The notes under the pieces are model-generated. The model made no database searches and was not told where the DNA came from. It saw only the letters and a list, made by a program, of their open reading frames with translations. This document shows positions 25,299 to 39,649 of a DNA stretch of 64,000 bases, piece after piece; the first letter of the stretch is position 1, and every line of letters starts with the position of its first letter. Position numbers and translations under genes: made by a program. Source of the stretch: Hybos culiciformis (taxonomy: Eukaryota; Arthropoda; Insecta; Diptera; Hybotidae); NCBI GenBank assembly GCA_964007475.1, contig OZ023275.1, forward strand, positions 12,999,829 through 13,063,828, in the 5' to 3' direction.

Positions 25299-28200
25299 AA
25301 AACCCTTATAAAATTTTTACCAACTGACTGAAACTTAGGTCTGATAACAAAAAAAAAAAAATTCTAATTAAGTAGGTACCATCCTTTTTTAAAAATATTA
25401 TGTTACAAAAAATTGTCAAAATATTATGACCAAAAAACACTATGTGCAGCAATGTTAAATTGTTACAATCAAGATATGAATATATAAAAATGTTATGTGT
25501 TTATGCCACTGAATAATACCTGAATTCTAATAATATTTCAATTGCTGCAACAAAATATTTCCTATTTTTTATGTAAAAAAAAAAAATTAAAAACATTATA
25601 CTACATATTTGTTGAATTAAAATCTCCTTAAAGGTAATTTTTATTAACTTTTTTTTAATATTGTTACATGAATTTGTTCACAAAATTTTGTATCCATCAT
25701 CATACAGGAATAAATGTTTGAATAAAATAAAACGAATAAGAATAATTATTATTTTTAATCAAGAATAGATACACATAAAATTGACTTTGTATTTTCAATC
25801 TATTTTTATACAAAAAAAAAAAAAAAAATTCTTACGTTATTTATAAGTTTGAAACCTTTGACCCAAAAAAAAAAAAAACATAAAAAACTAAAGAAAGAAA
25901 TATGAACAAAATGGTTTGAATAAAATTATTGGCAATGTAAGTTTGCAATATCAATTTCTAAGGAAACGATATACTCGGTAATAGAATACATAATTTTTGT
26001 ATAATGCTGGGTAAATAGTGAAATCTGAGGAATTTCCTAAAAACTTATATTTTTCAAAAAAATTTATAAACCCAATACGTCATAATTCTAGCACTTATTT
26101 TCAGTATTTTTAATTTGTTGTAACCGAGGTTGTTTGTATTTTGTTCCCATGATTTTCATAAAAAATTAAAAGAAATAAAATTAGTAGTTACTCTAAGACC
26201 GTGAATTTCTTCGTTAAATTTTTTTTCAGTGCATTTTTTTTTTATAATCAAACATAAATTAAATGTGTCACTTAAGAGCGATAAAAGAATTTCAAGGTCT
26301 TGTTATTTTGTGGAACAATAATAAAAATAATAAAAAAAAAAAACAGAATTATAGTTAACAAATGAATGATAAAGGCGTTATAAATTTTGAAGCATATTAC
26401 GCAAAGGAACGATAAGGAAGTTGACAGACAATTAAACTTTAAACTGATATAGAAAGTATTAAGTTACAAAATTAAACTCAGTAATTTATAGTTCAGATGA
26501 ATCTTTTTTGTGAATTTTACTTCACTATGAGAAAATGACGTTCTTAAATTTTTATAGAGCAGCAGGAAAAAAAAAAAAAAAAAGAGCTGATCTTGATGGG
26601 GACTTTTTATTTTACGTTCATGAAATATAGAAAATGTTTTATGTATAGAAAAACAAAATATAAAACTTAAGATTTCAGGTTTAGTGTACCTTTTTTTGCT
26701 TTTGTAGAAAAAAAAAAATTAACATTAATTTATAGAGTATTTTCTTAATATTAAAATAAGAAAAAAAAAAACCAGTTTTACTGACGTAATTTTATTTTAA
26801 TTTATTTTTCTTTTGAAATAAAAAACTCAATTGTTGTGATTGTGAACATTTTTAACTCTAATAAAATAGCATTCTTTAGATTTTGTTACTACTTAAGTAT
26901 AGTGTCAATAGCAGTACTCTTGAAAGAACTTACTTAGAAGAATAATGGAAAATTTATGAATTAACTGTGGCTTTGTAACGTTGTGCTTTTTATTAATTTC
27001 ATTTCAAAAATATAAATTTATTTCAATATTTTACAGCATTTCAATGTCAAAAGCTTCTTAGACTTGCAGTAATATGGGCCTTATATAGAATAATACCCGA
27101 TAATTGAAGTATTAGGCCCGTTTTAAACATTTTTCGATTTAAGTTCATTTACTGAAATAATTTGTTGGTGATAACCAGGATGTTAGGTTCTTTCAGTATC
27201 ACATACTTACCAAAATACCATAATGTATATACCATACACAAATATATGAATTATATACATGTGTCCAAATTACCAAATTAATAGAAATCAAAGAATCTAT
27301 ACTTTATAAGTATATTTCACTGTTAAAATATGTAAATATAATTCTAAATAGGTTTAATTTTGCCTAAAATGGAAATTATTTCCATTATTTAACAAATAAG
27401 TAAAGTATAGGTATATATTTATGTATCCTACTTACATAGAAATATAGCATTCAAAACATTCGTAGTATATAAAGATTATACAAATATATTTTGCGTATTA
27501 TAATACTCAAACGTGTGACGTTAATAATAATTTATGTATTTTTTTTGAAACATTAAAAATTTTCAAAAATTGATTTATATTTTATTATTGCTTAAAATGG
27601 TATTTTATTTTGTTTTCTACCGTTATTGTCTGATATTAATCGTTTTAACATACCTACATAAAAAATGATATTAAGAGAAAAACATTATGAATGCTTTTTT
27701 AAAAATAATATTTCATAAAATACATATGTTTTTATTACGAGGTTTTTTTATTATTAAATAAATTCGGAAAAAAAACAATAATAATAATAACGTAATAAAA
27801 AAAAATAATGAACATTCTTTCTTATTTAAATATATAAATATTTACTGTAAGTATATATACCTACTTATTTTCTTTTTTATTTTATATTTTGAATAAAAAG
27901 TAAAATTAAAAAAAAATTAAAAATATAAATATACAAAATATTTTCATTCACGGAGTTTGAGAGGACACATTCAAATGTTTTAAATGGGTACCTATACTAA
28001 AAATATTAAAAAAAAACAATTTAAAAAACCCTTATTTTCATCGTTTTATAAATTTTGAGCTTTCATAGTTTTTGGATAAAAAAAAGAAGCAGGATAACTT
28101 GGGCTTGACAAAAAAAAAACCAAACATCGTACCGAGAAATCGTGAATATATGTTACCTGATGCTCTATAAATTTTTGTGGTTTTTTTCAATCATTGAACA

Positions 28201-31200
28201 CTTCAATCATTGGATTGTTAGTTTACTTACTAAACGACTCAAAGAAATGGACACCCAAAAAAATTTATTTAAGTATGATAAAATTCTATTAACTAAGTAT
28301 TTGACGCTACCTTTCCATAAAACTGAACTTAATAGTTTAGTTACTTATTGTTACAATTATCTGATGTGAATATAGTACAAATTCGTTATAATTAATCAGA
28401 AGTATTACCAACTATTTTTTCCACCAACTTTATATCAGGTATAGTTTGTATATCAATAGTTTATATATTTTAATGTAGAAAAACAAAACTACGATTCTAA
28501 AACTTAAAACTAGGCTAAGTGCAGCATATTGACTTTTTATTTAAGAATTCAAATAAAATATATGGGATAACAATTAAAAAAAATTTATATGTTTTTTTTA
28601 TTTAATTGATTAATTGTTTTCTTAATGCTTCCAACTTCTAACTAAACCTATATTTCTTATACTTGTACTTTTTTTCAAATTCAGCACAAAAAAAAAACGT
28701 ATTAATGGAATTTTATTTTTATAATGTAAAAATTTTATTTTTATAATGTGTTTTTCTACACGATTTTACAATAAGTACGTTTTAAAAATTTCGATAGTTG
28801 ACCCAATTTTTTTTTTTTTCATAACATAACATACTACACTATGAACATGAACACTTCAACAAATGGGAATTGAGTATAAAAAATATAATAATACATATTC
28901 TTAAAAGCATACATAGTTTAAGAATAAATTATATTTACTACGCATGAAAACAGAAAGAAAAAAAAAATAAAGTAAATTGTAAGAGTTTCCTGCATAAATT
29001 TAATAATAATAATAATAATGATGTGTATTCAAATTTTAGCATAATTTTAATATAAGTGTATATGTATATGCAAAAATTTTATTAAAAAATTCAGTAGTGT
29101 GGAAAATAAACGTGGTACTTAGATCATAAATTAATAATCTTTATTTCCTTTGAGAAATTCTATTCCAGTCCAGTAAGAAATATAGTTACTTATTATAGAA
29201 GAAATACTTCGTTCCAGAGTAATTATTTCCGTTAACACGTTCAAGGTATTTTTATTTCTTGGTAATTTATTGTCATAGAAAATATAATATTTAATTCTTA
29301 TGAGTAGAATTTTGAAGATTCTGTTTTTTGAAAGCATAAAAATATATATTTTATTTCTGTTTTGCTTTTTTTATGCTTTTTTATGCTTTTGTTTATGAAA
29401 TAAACCAAATTCGCTAATTACTTATCTTGAGTAACTAATGTGTACGTTGAGCGAAATTAATCTAATAAGTAAACAAATAATTTAATTAATTAAAACAGGT
29501 GTTATGTGTAATGTTTAAAAGAAAATTATATGAAAAAATTAATAAAAAAATAAATAAAGCTCATTGAGTTTTAAATGATAGAATTGCGGCGAGTTGTATT
29601 CTCCGTTGAAGCCAAATTAAAATTTAATATACTTATTAATAAAATACATTGTACAGACTGAATACGTTTATTCTTTCCACATACGAGGCGAATATATTTA
29701 ATTTGATGACATTTTTATCCGGTACAAATTTATGACTCGGGCGACCGACCATTGACCAATTGTAATAATTTTATTTCATTAAACCTATATATTATTTAAA
29801 AAAATAATCGACACAGAGTGAAACAAATAAAAATTAAAATATTCCAGTAAGTAATTTATGTACATTTTAAAATTGAATTTATAATTAATAAAAATGAAAA
29901 TGTTTTAAACAAAAATTCGGTCTTTTAGATTATAAATAACAACATTACCTACTTAAATAAGTCCTGAGCCGATCAAAAAAGAATTAAAAAACAAAACATT
30001 AAAAAAGTAGAATGAATAAAAATAAAACTTTTAAAATTATTTTCAAGGTTAATTGAATTTTTTGTTTTTGTCGTTTTTTGTTTTGGCTAACAAAAAAAAA
30101 TAGCAAGACAATATAATTTATTTATATTATACCTTAATAAGTTTACTTAATGCAAACCGAATACAAAAGCGTTAATTGTCAGATCTAAGTGTTTATTTTG
30201 CATTATTTTGACACTATTTTCATTCAAATAAAAAACAAAAAATTCGTCGAAAAACTATATTTAGTATTTTCTATGATTTTACACTCATATTAACTAAGGA
30301 TACGACAAAGCTGCTATAAAAACGATAAAAGTTGCATGCTGCTTCAACAAAACGTAAATATCGCTGATCTAACGTACAGCAATAAGAGCTGTGATCACTT
30401 ATATGAGACAATTTTCAAGTTACTGGATGCTCTAAGCTTCAATTTTAACATAACAGACAATCATAGTGCTAACCGGTGCTAACAATAATCAACACTTTTA
30501 TCACTCTCTCATCACAGCTTCAATCGTACTACTCTGATCCTAAAGCTTTTTTAAAACAAAATTTTAAATAAAAGTAAAAATTTCTTTAAAAAGCAAAAAA
30601 AAAAAAATTAATGATTGTCTCTATATTTCTATTATTATTATTATTTTTATGGATGTAACAAGTATAAATAGGGATATAACTATAATCTTATTCGATTGCG
30701 GCGTTAAAATTAAAATTAAAATAATATAAAAAAAAAAAAACAAAATAACAATTTTAGCGCCATTTTCAAGGTTATTTATGTAATTTTATAAAAAAATAAA
30801 TGAATAAAATTTTGAATAATTCTTGATTTATTGCCAATTGAAAATAAATACGGCCTTCACTTTTCGTTATGTTTACGTAGGTATGTATTTTTATTTTCGA
30901 ATTAAGTATAAATAATCTGAAATTCAACACTTACAGGGTTCATGATATTCAATTTCACTAGAGAGAAAAGATAAATAGTTCTTCCTTTTTGTTTTTTTTA
31001 TTTATTTTAATTTTAAATTTTTACTGATTTGATTTGTTTTTTTTTTTATCTGATGTGGGTAATCGGTACATAAATTTATGTTGTTCTGTTTTAATTTAAT
31101 GTGTCAGTATACCTACTTACGTCATTCATATCAAAGATTTTATTTTTTAAACATAATATAATCAAAAATATTTAAATATTATGACGTTGAAATTAAAAAA

Positions 31201-34200
31201 AAAAAAATGAATAAAAAATTAAATATTTTAATTTATTTTATAAATATTTTGAAATTCAATGAAATAATATATTGGTTTTGCATGCAATTGATAAATTTAA
31301 ATTTCAAATTTAATTTTTTTATTTTCAATAAACACTCGAGAATAAACATTATTATTAGAAAATTAAATATATTTTTTAAATTTAAACTACACGTGTCGAT
31401 TAATTTTTTTTTTTTTAATTTAATGTTCTGGAACGAAAAAAAATATGAAAATCAAGTTATTTTCTTAAGGGAGTTAGGGATAGGTCGTACATTATTGAAG
31501 TGCATTGCTGTGGAAAATAGAAATATGATAAAGATATAAACATATTCATGAATCACTGCGTAACTTTTAATATACTAATATCAACCTAGTTAATTCATTG
31601 TTGTTTATTTTATATTTCTTATCCTAGAATAATTTAATCATCAAAAAAGATCTCGTTTTTGTATTAATCCACCGGTAAATGTGAATTATTATCTTTTGTG
31701 GTGCATCAAATTATATGGCTGATTAGGTGCTTTTTTCTTTAAATTTGAATAAACTTTGAACTTCTTTAAATTTGAATAAAAGTTTGTCAATCACTTACAT
31801 GTACTTAAAATGGAAATTTTATCAACCCTTTAATAAAAATCAAGTTATTTTATTAATATTTAAAATAAAAAAAAATTCTAGGTAATAGAAATATAAGTTA
31901 GATTTTATTTTATGTAATTTTTGCATAGAAAAAATTTATTTACTATATAACTTACTTAAACTTAAATTCATATATAGAAATCATCATAATAATTGAACGG
32001 TCAAGGTTAAAATATAAAATCTTTTCATTACTATTATAAAAAATAATAAAAATGTATATACCTACATATATCTGTACCTCGATCTGTACATATACTTATG
32101 TAGCTAAATTTAATTTAAAGAAACATTCGTATTCATTATTTTCAAATAATTTAATATGAAAAAAGTTTTTTTTTTAGACATATGATTAAAACTTCTAAAA
32201 TTCAACTCGTTATTATTATTATGAATTTTTTTTTATTCCGTGTCGTGAGTAAAGTAAGTATAATAATTATTATCATTATTATTATTTTTTTTTAACATTT
32301 CAACTCTTTCATTATTTTTTTTTAATATTTTTTTCCTGTAATAAATCACACAGAGAAAATTTATTGTTTTAATTATTAGATGATTTTGGCGCACAAATAT
32401 ATTCTTAAAGCAATTATTTAAAAATCAGATGATGGGGAAAATATTACAGATTTGGAACTTTAGTTTTGATTTACTTACTTCTTATAATTTAGTTTATTTG
32501 ATATTTGACAATTACATTTTTAACAAAGGCATTGGAAATAAATTACTGTTTGCTCCAAATGTAGGTATACTATAAAACAAACACCAAATGTCAAACATTT
32601 ACAAACCGTGATAATCTTATTTTAGCATTCAGTACATATGTGTTTATATACACGAAACTAAAAGCTTAAGGAGGCCGCACTTCCTAGAAGTAAAATTGAA
32701 AACTAAGTCCTAACTAAATTTTTCTCATTCAATTTTTAGCAATTTCTCAGTGTTATTATATTCATAAAAAAAAACAAACTACAAATGATTATAGGGCGGA
32801 TGACACCCAACAGAATGATTTTTAAATTAACCAGGGAATAATTTTAATATCAAACAAAGAAAAAAATTGAAAAAAAAAAAAAAACCATTCACTATAGTAA
32901 ATGTAACTATGGTTTAAGGGGGAATATTATTATTTTTATTATTATTATATTTTTTTAACTATAAAAAGCGCAAGTGACTGACAATTTCTGTATAAAAAAA
33001 AAAAACAAAAGAGAAAAATCATATATTCGCTTCGTTGATCATGTGTTATGTCTGTTAGAAATTGATTAAAGTTTTTTTCATTGAAAGTCAAAATTACATT
33101 AAATTCAAAAATAATAAACATACTTATGCATTTATGTACTTACATTAAAATGTACATGATTATTACATGTATATTTTTTCCCATTATATGTGAACCCAAA
33201 GAAAAACATTTTTGAATTGAATTAAAACACGAAAAACAACATAACAATCGAAAAGATTAATATTTTTGATTATTATTTTCGACATAGATTTATTACATGG
33301 AAATAGAAAATTTATCACAAAAGATTAAACTTTTGATTTGTTGAGCACATATACAGAAAAACCATCTTGGAAGCAATTATATACTACTATGTTATAAAAT
33401 ATAATAGCTAAAATTTGAAAAGAAGAATTTTAATACATGTATATTAATGATGGAGGCAAGCAAAAACAAAATTTATAGATTGTAGCTGTCTGAAAATTAA
33501 AAAAGAGTGTATACTTATATATGGTATGCTTTTTTCTTTCATTCATTCATTGAAAGCAAATTTAGAGTTGTAACAAATCAATAATTGTAAATTTAAATTA
33601 ACTATATTTTTCCATTTTACAATATTACACAAAACTTAGAATAGAAAACAAAAAATTTTCGTAAAATAATAAAATCCATAAAAAATATTATTTTTTTTTC
33701 AACGGAACGCAATAAAATGCATTCATGCAAGAATAAGAATTCCAGGATAAGATTTTTTCTTTTATAGGAAGTCGTCAAAATAACAATAAAAATTTATTAT
33801 GTATTATATCTATGGGGTTGCTTATCAAACAGCACAGCAGTTTATTTTCAATTGAAGTTAGTATATAGCAAAGATGCTTGATATGAAGAATTCGCGTTAA
33901 CTACTGCAGTACAAACTGATATATGGTTCTTAAACATAATAGAGGCTAGATTTTTATATAAAATTGGAATAAATATTGAAATGCATTTCGCTATTCAATG
34001 TTATAGCTCCGAACCTTCATCTTTATTTTTTTAGGATCTTTAATAATTCAAAGCGGCTTTATTTTGCTGTTTTTTTTTTTTCGCCATAAAAGCAAAAAAA
34101 GAAACATCCGCTTGAAAAAACTTATACAACGGAAATATGTCGGAATATAAAATAAGAAGAAAAAAAAAGAAAGAGATTAAAAATGTGTTTAATCAATTTA

Positions 34201-35719
34201 TCACTTAAGTAAGTATTTAATTTTTGTTGTGTATACAATTATAAAATATAAGTACTTTAATTAGTGAACGAAACAATAATATTACGGAAGAGTTAAAATT
34301 AAAAGAATATAGCAGAAATAATACGAAACGTGAAAATCTTAGAAATAAAATAAATCGCTTGATGTTGAAAGTATGAGAATAATTCACAAAAATATGAAAC
34401 ACTACTTCATAAATGATCTATATAGAGAATGTTTTCAATGTTTCAATTCAAAATTTATTTAGAAAATTATCGTAAATCGCTCTCTATTCATATACAAATT
34501 TTCACGGATATCCATTTTCAGTCCCCGGTCCTTGGACTCAATACGGGGTCTATCTTTCCATTTAACCACATATATTAATTTACATTTAGAATCCGTTCAA
34601 AAATAATAAGTATATGTATATTTTTTATATGATAATAATTTCGATGCTTCGGAGGTTGAAAGCTTGTAACTCCGTTGTCCGGATTCGGAAAACCTCGCTA
34701 TTTGGCTTGGCTACACGAAATAATATACCTAGTTTAATATAGTTACAGTAACAGGCAAGACGGACGGACAGACAGAAAGTGAAAACATACATAGTTTGTT
34801 CTTTCATTGTTGACGGAAAATGGATTAAAAATGAATTTAAACCTACTGAGTGTTGCCGTCAATATATATTTTTTTATATGTATTTGCTTACTGGCAGACT
34901 GGCAGAAATAACTATATAAAAATTTGTGTTAAAATTTAACAACAAAAAATATACATCTATAATATATGTATATTCTATGTATTTTAATTTTAATTTATTG
35001 CTATGCTTTTAGTTTAAATTAAAAAGAAAAAAAAAATAAATTTAAAAATTATTCAAGCCAAGAATTTTTTTTTTTTATTTTAAACACAAAAATTTTTACT
35101 TTCCAACAATCAGAAAATAAAAAATAAATTTTTTTTTTTTTTTCAAATAAAATTCAATTGCATTTTTAACAGGAAATTTATTTTTATTATTTGTAGGTAT
35201 TTCTTTATTTTTTTTTTTGTTTGCATTAAAATGGGATTTGGCATTGTTTACAAATGAAGTAAAAATTTGGGTTATTTTTGGAATATTAAATAATGTAAAA
35301 AAAAAAATTTTTGGTGTGTACAAAATGAATTTTAAAAAAAAAACATGATGATCCAAAAAATATATAAAATTTTTCATTAAGACTTGTTAGATATACACAC
35401 TGACGGTTAGTCTTCAGACATAATATGCTTTGCCGCTCACTACACACTCGAATGAAATTTCAATTATTAATAAGAAACATATTGCAAAATTTCTTTGTTT
35501 GTTTTAATTTCTTTTGACTTACCACCTTATAGCACAAGAAAAATGATGCAGAAAAATAAAATTTAATTTGTTTTTTTTTTTTTGTCTATTTTTAATGATG
35601 ATTCATTTTCGAAGGGGAATCATTAAATTTAAGTTAACTTTTTAAAAGTTTGTTGAAAAAAAAATTAGATACAAAATTTAAACATAGAAAAAGGCAAGCA
35701 TAATACAGTTGCAAACGCA
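25299..35719. other. Long AT-rich non-coding stretch
   Basis: No gene, RNA gene or bounded element is supported in about 10 kb. Poly-A/T runs, TAATAATAA tracts (28999-29019, 30628-30647, 32210-32290) and TATA words dominate. A GC-richer block at 30290-30540 contains AGCTGTGAT and its inverse (ATCACAGCT), and a GC-richer block at 34500-34780 includes GACGGACGGACAGACAG. I cannot assign a role to either. Short direct duplications occur at 28708-28750 and 31737-31785. Confidence 0.45.
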
Positions 35720-35815
35720 TTGAATTCCCACTTACTGTAGCGGGCGGGAGATACTCAAATCCCTTGCACACAGACCTATTGAGCCGTTGTACCACTTTAG
35801 CCAAGTAAATGCATA
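35720..35815 (-). mobile_element. tRNA-derived SINE-like segment
   Basis: On the minus strand TGGCTAAAGTGG (35803-35792) resembles a pol III A box. Forty-odd bases later GATTTGAGTATCTCCC (35761-35746) resembles a degenerate B box. The order and spacing are those of a tRNA, and the segment is clearly GC-richer than its surroundings. It cannot be folded into an intact tRNA that I would call, so a SINE head or decayed tRNA-like repeat fits better. A T-rich stretch around 35660 lies downstream, but no clean A tail is seen. Confidence 0.45.
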
Positions 35816-35837
35816 TACTTATAAACGTTAATTTGCT

Positions 35838-36030
35838 TTAGTCAAAATTGTAATTCATTGAATTGAGTTTTAATCGCATTATGTTTAGTTGAAGTTTCCT
35901 GAATTGAATTGAGCTTTAATAAAATTGTAATTGGCTGTATTGTCTTCTAGTCGAAATGAGTTTTAGTTAAATTTTAATTAGCTGTACTCAAAATGGACCT
36001 CAAAAACGAATTACAATTTTGATTCTAGTC
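35838..36030. repeat. Inverted repeat with internal ~40-50-bp imperfect tandem units
   Basis: TCAAAATTGTAATTCATT near 35843-35862 is mirrored at 36009-36030 as GAATTACAATTTTGA. Between them GAATTGAG/GAAATGAG followed by TTTTA or CTTTA recurs at about 35868, 35912 and 35955, twice followed by GGCTGTA/AGCTGTA. This looks like a decayed foldback repeat, and it directly adjoins the SINE-like segment. Confidence 0.5.
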
Positions 36031-36878
36031 AATATATAGGCACTTAACAAAAATTAATATTTCTTTATTAAATATAATATATATGACTACCATAATGTCT
36101 TTTTTATGAAATCCTATATATAAATAAAAAAATAAAGCTCAAATTGATTTTTTATTTTAACAAAATAACAAAATCGTTATTAAGTGTACAATAATATAAT
36201 ATTGATTCTGTTATATTGACTTTCTATTAAATTGAAGTTTTACGACGATGAAAATAAAAATAAAAAAAAAAAAAATTATTTATATAGGTCATTTAATTAA
36301 TTTTGTTTAATTTTATTTATTTTTTTTTCATTTTCATATCAATAATGACCTAAAAATAATAACGGGTTATTTGAGGTTGATGACAAATAAATAAAACAAC
36401 AACTATAAGTTTTAAATTAAAATTCTCTTTCTATACGAAGAAGAAGCCATCAATAAAAAAAAAAAAAAAACAAAAAAAAAGTTAATATTAAATCCAATAA
36501 CAATTTTATATAATATAAAGAAAGTTTATCAGATTTTTTTTTTTAATTTTATACTCGCTTGTGGATTTAATAAATTAAGTATTATGAATTTCTGGTCAAT
36601 ATAATGTTTTTTTTAGAAAAAAAAAAAAAAAAAAAACAAAAACATTAGGCTTGCCCATTTCAAATAATAAATAAATATTAGGCTTGTCTATACAAAAAAA
36701 ATAAATTCATAAACATAGTGTAATATGGTGTACTATGCCTTATATAGTATGGATACGTAATTAGTCGTGTGTAGAAATAATAAAAATTTGATTCATAAAA
36801 TATTTGATTTCAGTTTAATGATTTTTTATTTATTTAAGTGAGTAGGTTGAAAAATGGATTAAAAAAATTCTTTTGATA
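36031..36878. other. AT-rich non-coding stretch
   Basis: I see no gene. Long A runs occur at 36458-36480 and 36618-36640, and AATAAT words are common. The words TTAGGCTTGCCCATT and TTAGGCTTGTCTATAC near 36645 and 36677 suggest a small degenerate duplication. Confidence 0.5.
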
Positions 36879-36886
36879 CCAGAAAC

Positions 36887-37365
36887 CAGTGGCATAACTA
36901 CCGGTAGGCGAACGCAGCAAATGCTGCGAGCGCACGAAGTTAAAGGGCGCACCGTTTGTCAGCATTTTACCAAAAAAATTCATGATTTTTCACAAAAAAA
37001 GTTTTTATTTATTTTAATTCAAAATCACACTAAGAATATTACTTCGAAAATGAATTAAAGCATGCAATGATATCAATATTTGCTATCTGGTCGATGACAG
37101 CTGAAACTTGGCACCCTATAAAGATGGTGAGTCGTTTCAGACTTAAAAAAGAAGTTTAATGTTCATGCAAAACGGCGGTGACGAGTCGCCAGTTATATGA
37201 TAATTTGAATAATAGGGGAAAACTGAAGTTATTTTTTTATAAAAAATTAAAAAATATATTTTTAAAAATAAAACAAATATTATTGGTTCCTTTTTTTAAA
37301 TTGTGGGGTGGGTGGGAGCAAATTTATTTTCGCCTCGGGGCGCAATATTTGTAGTTACGCCACTG
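36887..37365. mobile_element. Non-autonomous hAT-superfamily element (479 bp)
   Basis: The flanking 8-mers CCAGAAAC (36879-36886) and CCAGAAGC (37366-37373) differ at one base and fit an 8-bp target duplication. The ends are inverted: CAGTGGCATAACTAC on the left and, reverse-complemented, CAGTGGCGTAACTAC on the right. GGGCGCA-type words lie inside both ends (about 36944 and 37338). The interior is AT-rich without a transposase frame, so this is a hAT MITE. The one-base difference in the duplication suggests it is older than the element at 20869. Confidence 0.88.
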
Positions 37366-37373
37366 CCAGAAGC

Positions 37374-39649
37374 TTTATTCTATTTTATATATAAGTTCAA
37401 CCCATTTAGGATAGCATTAATGCTCTACTTCACATTTGTCGATTAACAGGGATAGCAAAAAAATTTAAAATGACATAAGATAAGAACATCCGTTAAATAC
37501 TATACATATACTGAATCACATATTTTTTCACTATTTATGTGCATAAATTTTCACGTTACTTATAAGTATGTACTACATGAATCAATAGTAAATAAAATAA
37601 CCTAAGTAAGTATGTATTATGTTTTTTTTTAATTTTTTATTTGAACAGATCTATGAATTAATTTTTCTTCTTTTTTTTTTTCTTAATAATATTTTGATAA
37701 CATTGGTCGAGGCCATTTCAATAATATTTAAAAAAAAAAAAGCTCTTATTTTTATAAAAATTCAGAAGAAAAAAAAAATAAAAAATTATCAACAAAAAAA
37801 AAATAAATAAAATTATAATTTCTTCAAGTTTGTTGATTTAATTCCGCTTCGTTTACATTCATTATTTATGATTATTTATTATCGCGCAATTTAGAATATA
37901 ATATAGTTAGTGTATATAAGTATAGATACTTTTTGTGTACATAAGTATGTCTATTTGGTTTTTTTTTTTGTACATATAGAATATATTAACTAAATTGACA
38001 TACGTATGAAATTGTCAAATGAAAATATAATAAGTATTAGGATCAACGTTTGATTACTTTGTGGGGGGTTATTATTTTATTTTTGGATTGAATAGAATTT
38101 TTATTATATTTTTACAAAGTCTACGATATCTTTCTGGAACGTTCAACCATAGTTTTAATTGGGCAAAATCCAGTGCTGGAGACCACATTTTACATATTTC
38201 GATTTCACAAAAAAAAATACTACGAGATTTAAAAAGTTTCCGTGTGGTTCGTTGCGGGGCTGCAAGAACCATAACCTCAGTTTCTCGTTAACCGTTTTTA
38301 TAAAACATTTTCGCATGTCCCTTTCGAGCTAATATATAAATATTATTAAAGTAAGTAAGTACTGGGTAATTATGATGAACATCACATTCCTATTTTTTCT
38401 TATTCTTCATATTCCTAATAGTTTCTAGATTTATAGAATATCTTACAACCTTTATAGGTTCTCATGACAAGTATTTTGTATTAAATTTTCATAAATCCTA
38501 TTATTAATCATTAAAAATTATTCCATCTTTTCATAACAAAAACAACAATTTATAATTTGTCCGATTTGCCCTTAGATTTAGTAAAATTATTTTCTTAAAA
38601 TAGAACAAAATGTACGTAAGTACTTATTTACAAAAATATAATTTTCTCAATAAATGTTTTTTTTTATTTTATTTTTAAATATTAAAAATAATATTTTCAA
38701 TTTTCTTTTATTTATTATCATTATTGTGTATAACTAACGACTGCACTAACTATATACATAATATACATAAAGTATTATAATAAATATACATACATTTTTA
38801 TGTGCAGTGTATAGTGTAAGTGGCGATGATTGAACTCCAAAAGTCCAAATCATTTTTTCATTATGAATGTTTTATTTATAATATGTACTTATATATATTT
38901 TTTATATTTTGTTGTTGATCAAATGTCGCCGGAAAGTTGTTTCAAAAAAGCGGCAAAAGAAAAAATTCAATATTATTATTGTTATTATTATTATTATATT
39001 TTTTTGATGCGAATTGTCTTAAAAAAAAAATAAAATAAAAAATTGCACAAGCAATAAAAATAATAATAATAATTTTTTTTTTGTATTTAAAAAATTTTGA
39101 CGAAGAAACGCATAAAATTAAAAAGGAAAGAAGACGAAAACAACGACGTCGATGAATTCAAAAAAAAAAAAAAAAAAAACACATAAAATATAAAAATAGA
39201 TAATTTTATTATTATTATTATATTTATATTTTATTTTAATTTTTTTTTTTTTTTTTTATTTTTGAAAATGAAATAATCCGCACTGCGGCTAGAAAATTTT
39301 TTTTTATATATTGAATTTATATTTATTTCTTTTTTATAATTTATAATAATAATAAAAAAAAAAATGTTTTATCATGGTGCAGCTGTCTATGTTTGATATT
39401 TTTGTTATATTTTTTTTTTATATTATTATTAAGTATTACTTTGTAAAAAAAAAAATAAAAAAATATGAATTTCCTGATCAAATAAATTATTTTCTACTTT
39501 AAAAATAAAAATTACAAATCTACTAAAAGTTTATTACATCTTACTATATTTATATACAATAAGTATATATACTTTCTTGTTCCCGCACAAAGGATTTTAT
39601 GAATTAAGTTAACTGAACAGTAGAATAAGTACTAATGTATAGAGTAATA
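37374..39649. other. AT-rich non-coding stretch with one GC-richer open patch
   Basis: At 38060-38330 both strands are open for over 60 codons in a GC-richer patch: minus 38272-38072 with ALDFAQLKLWLNVPERYRRL, and plus 38061-38291 with SLRYLSGTFNHSFNWAKSS. I recognise neither, and overlapping open frames on both strands argue against certainty. The rest is poly-A/T, including about 39160-39260, and TTATTATTA runs. Confidence 0.4.

Noticed and set aside
31207..31539. 110-codon plus-strand open frame, longest in the window
   Set aside because: Composition is almost wholly Ile/Asn/Phe/Lys; its length is plausible by chance at this A+T level and no domain is recognisable.
34500..34780. CCCCG...CGGGG hairpin and GACGGACGGACAGACAG run
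   Set aside because: Short stems and a simple reiterated word; no bounded element, tRNA fold or coding sense.
35735..35810. Functional tRNA gene
   Set aside because: A/B-box-like words are present but a proper cloverleaf with acceptor stem and anticodon could not be drawn.
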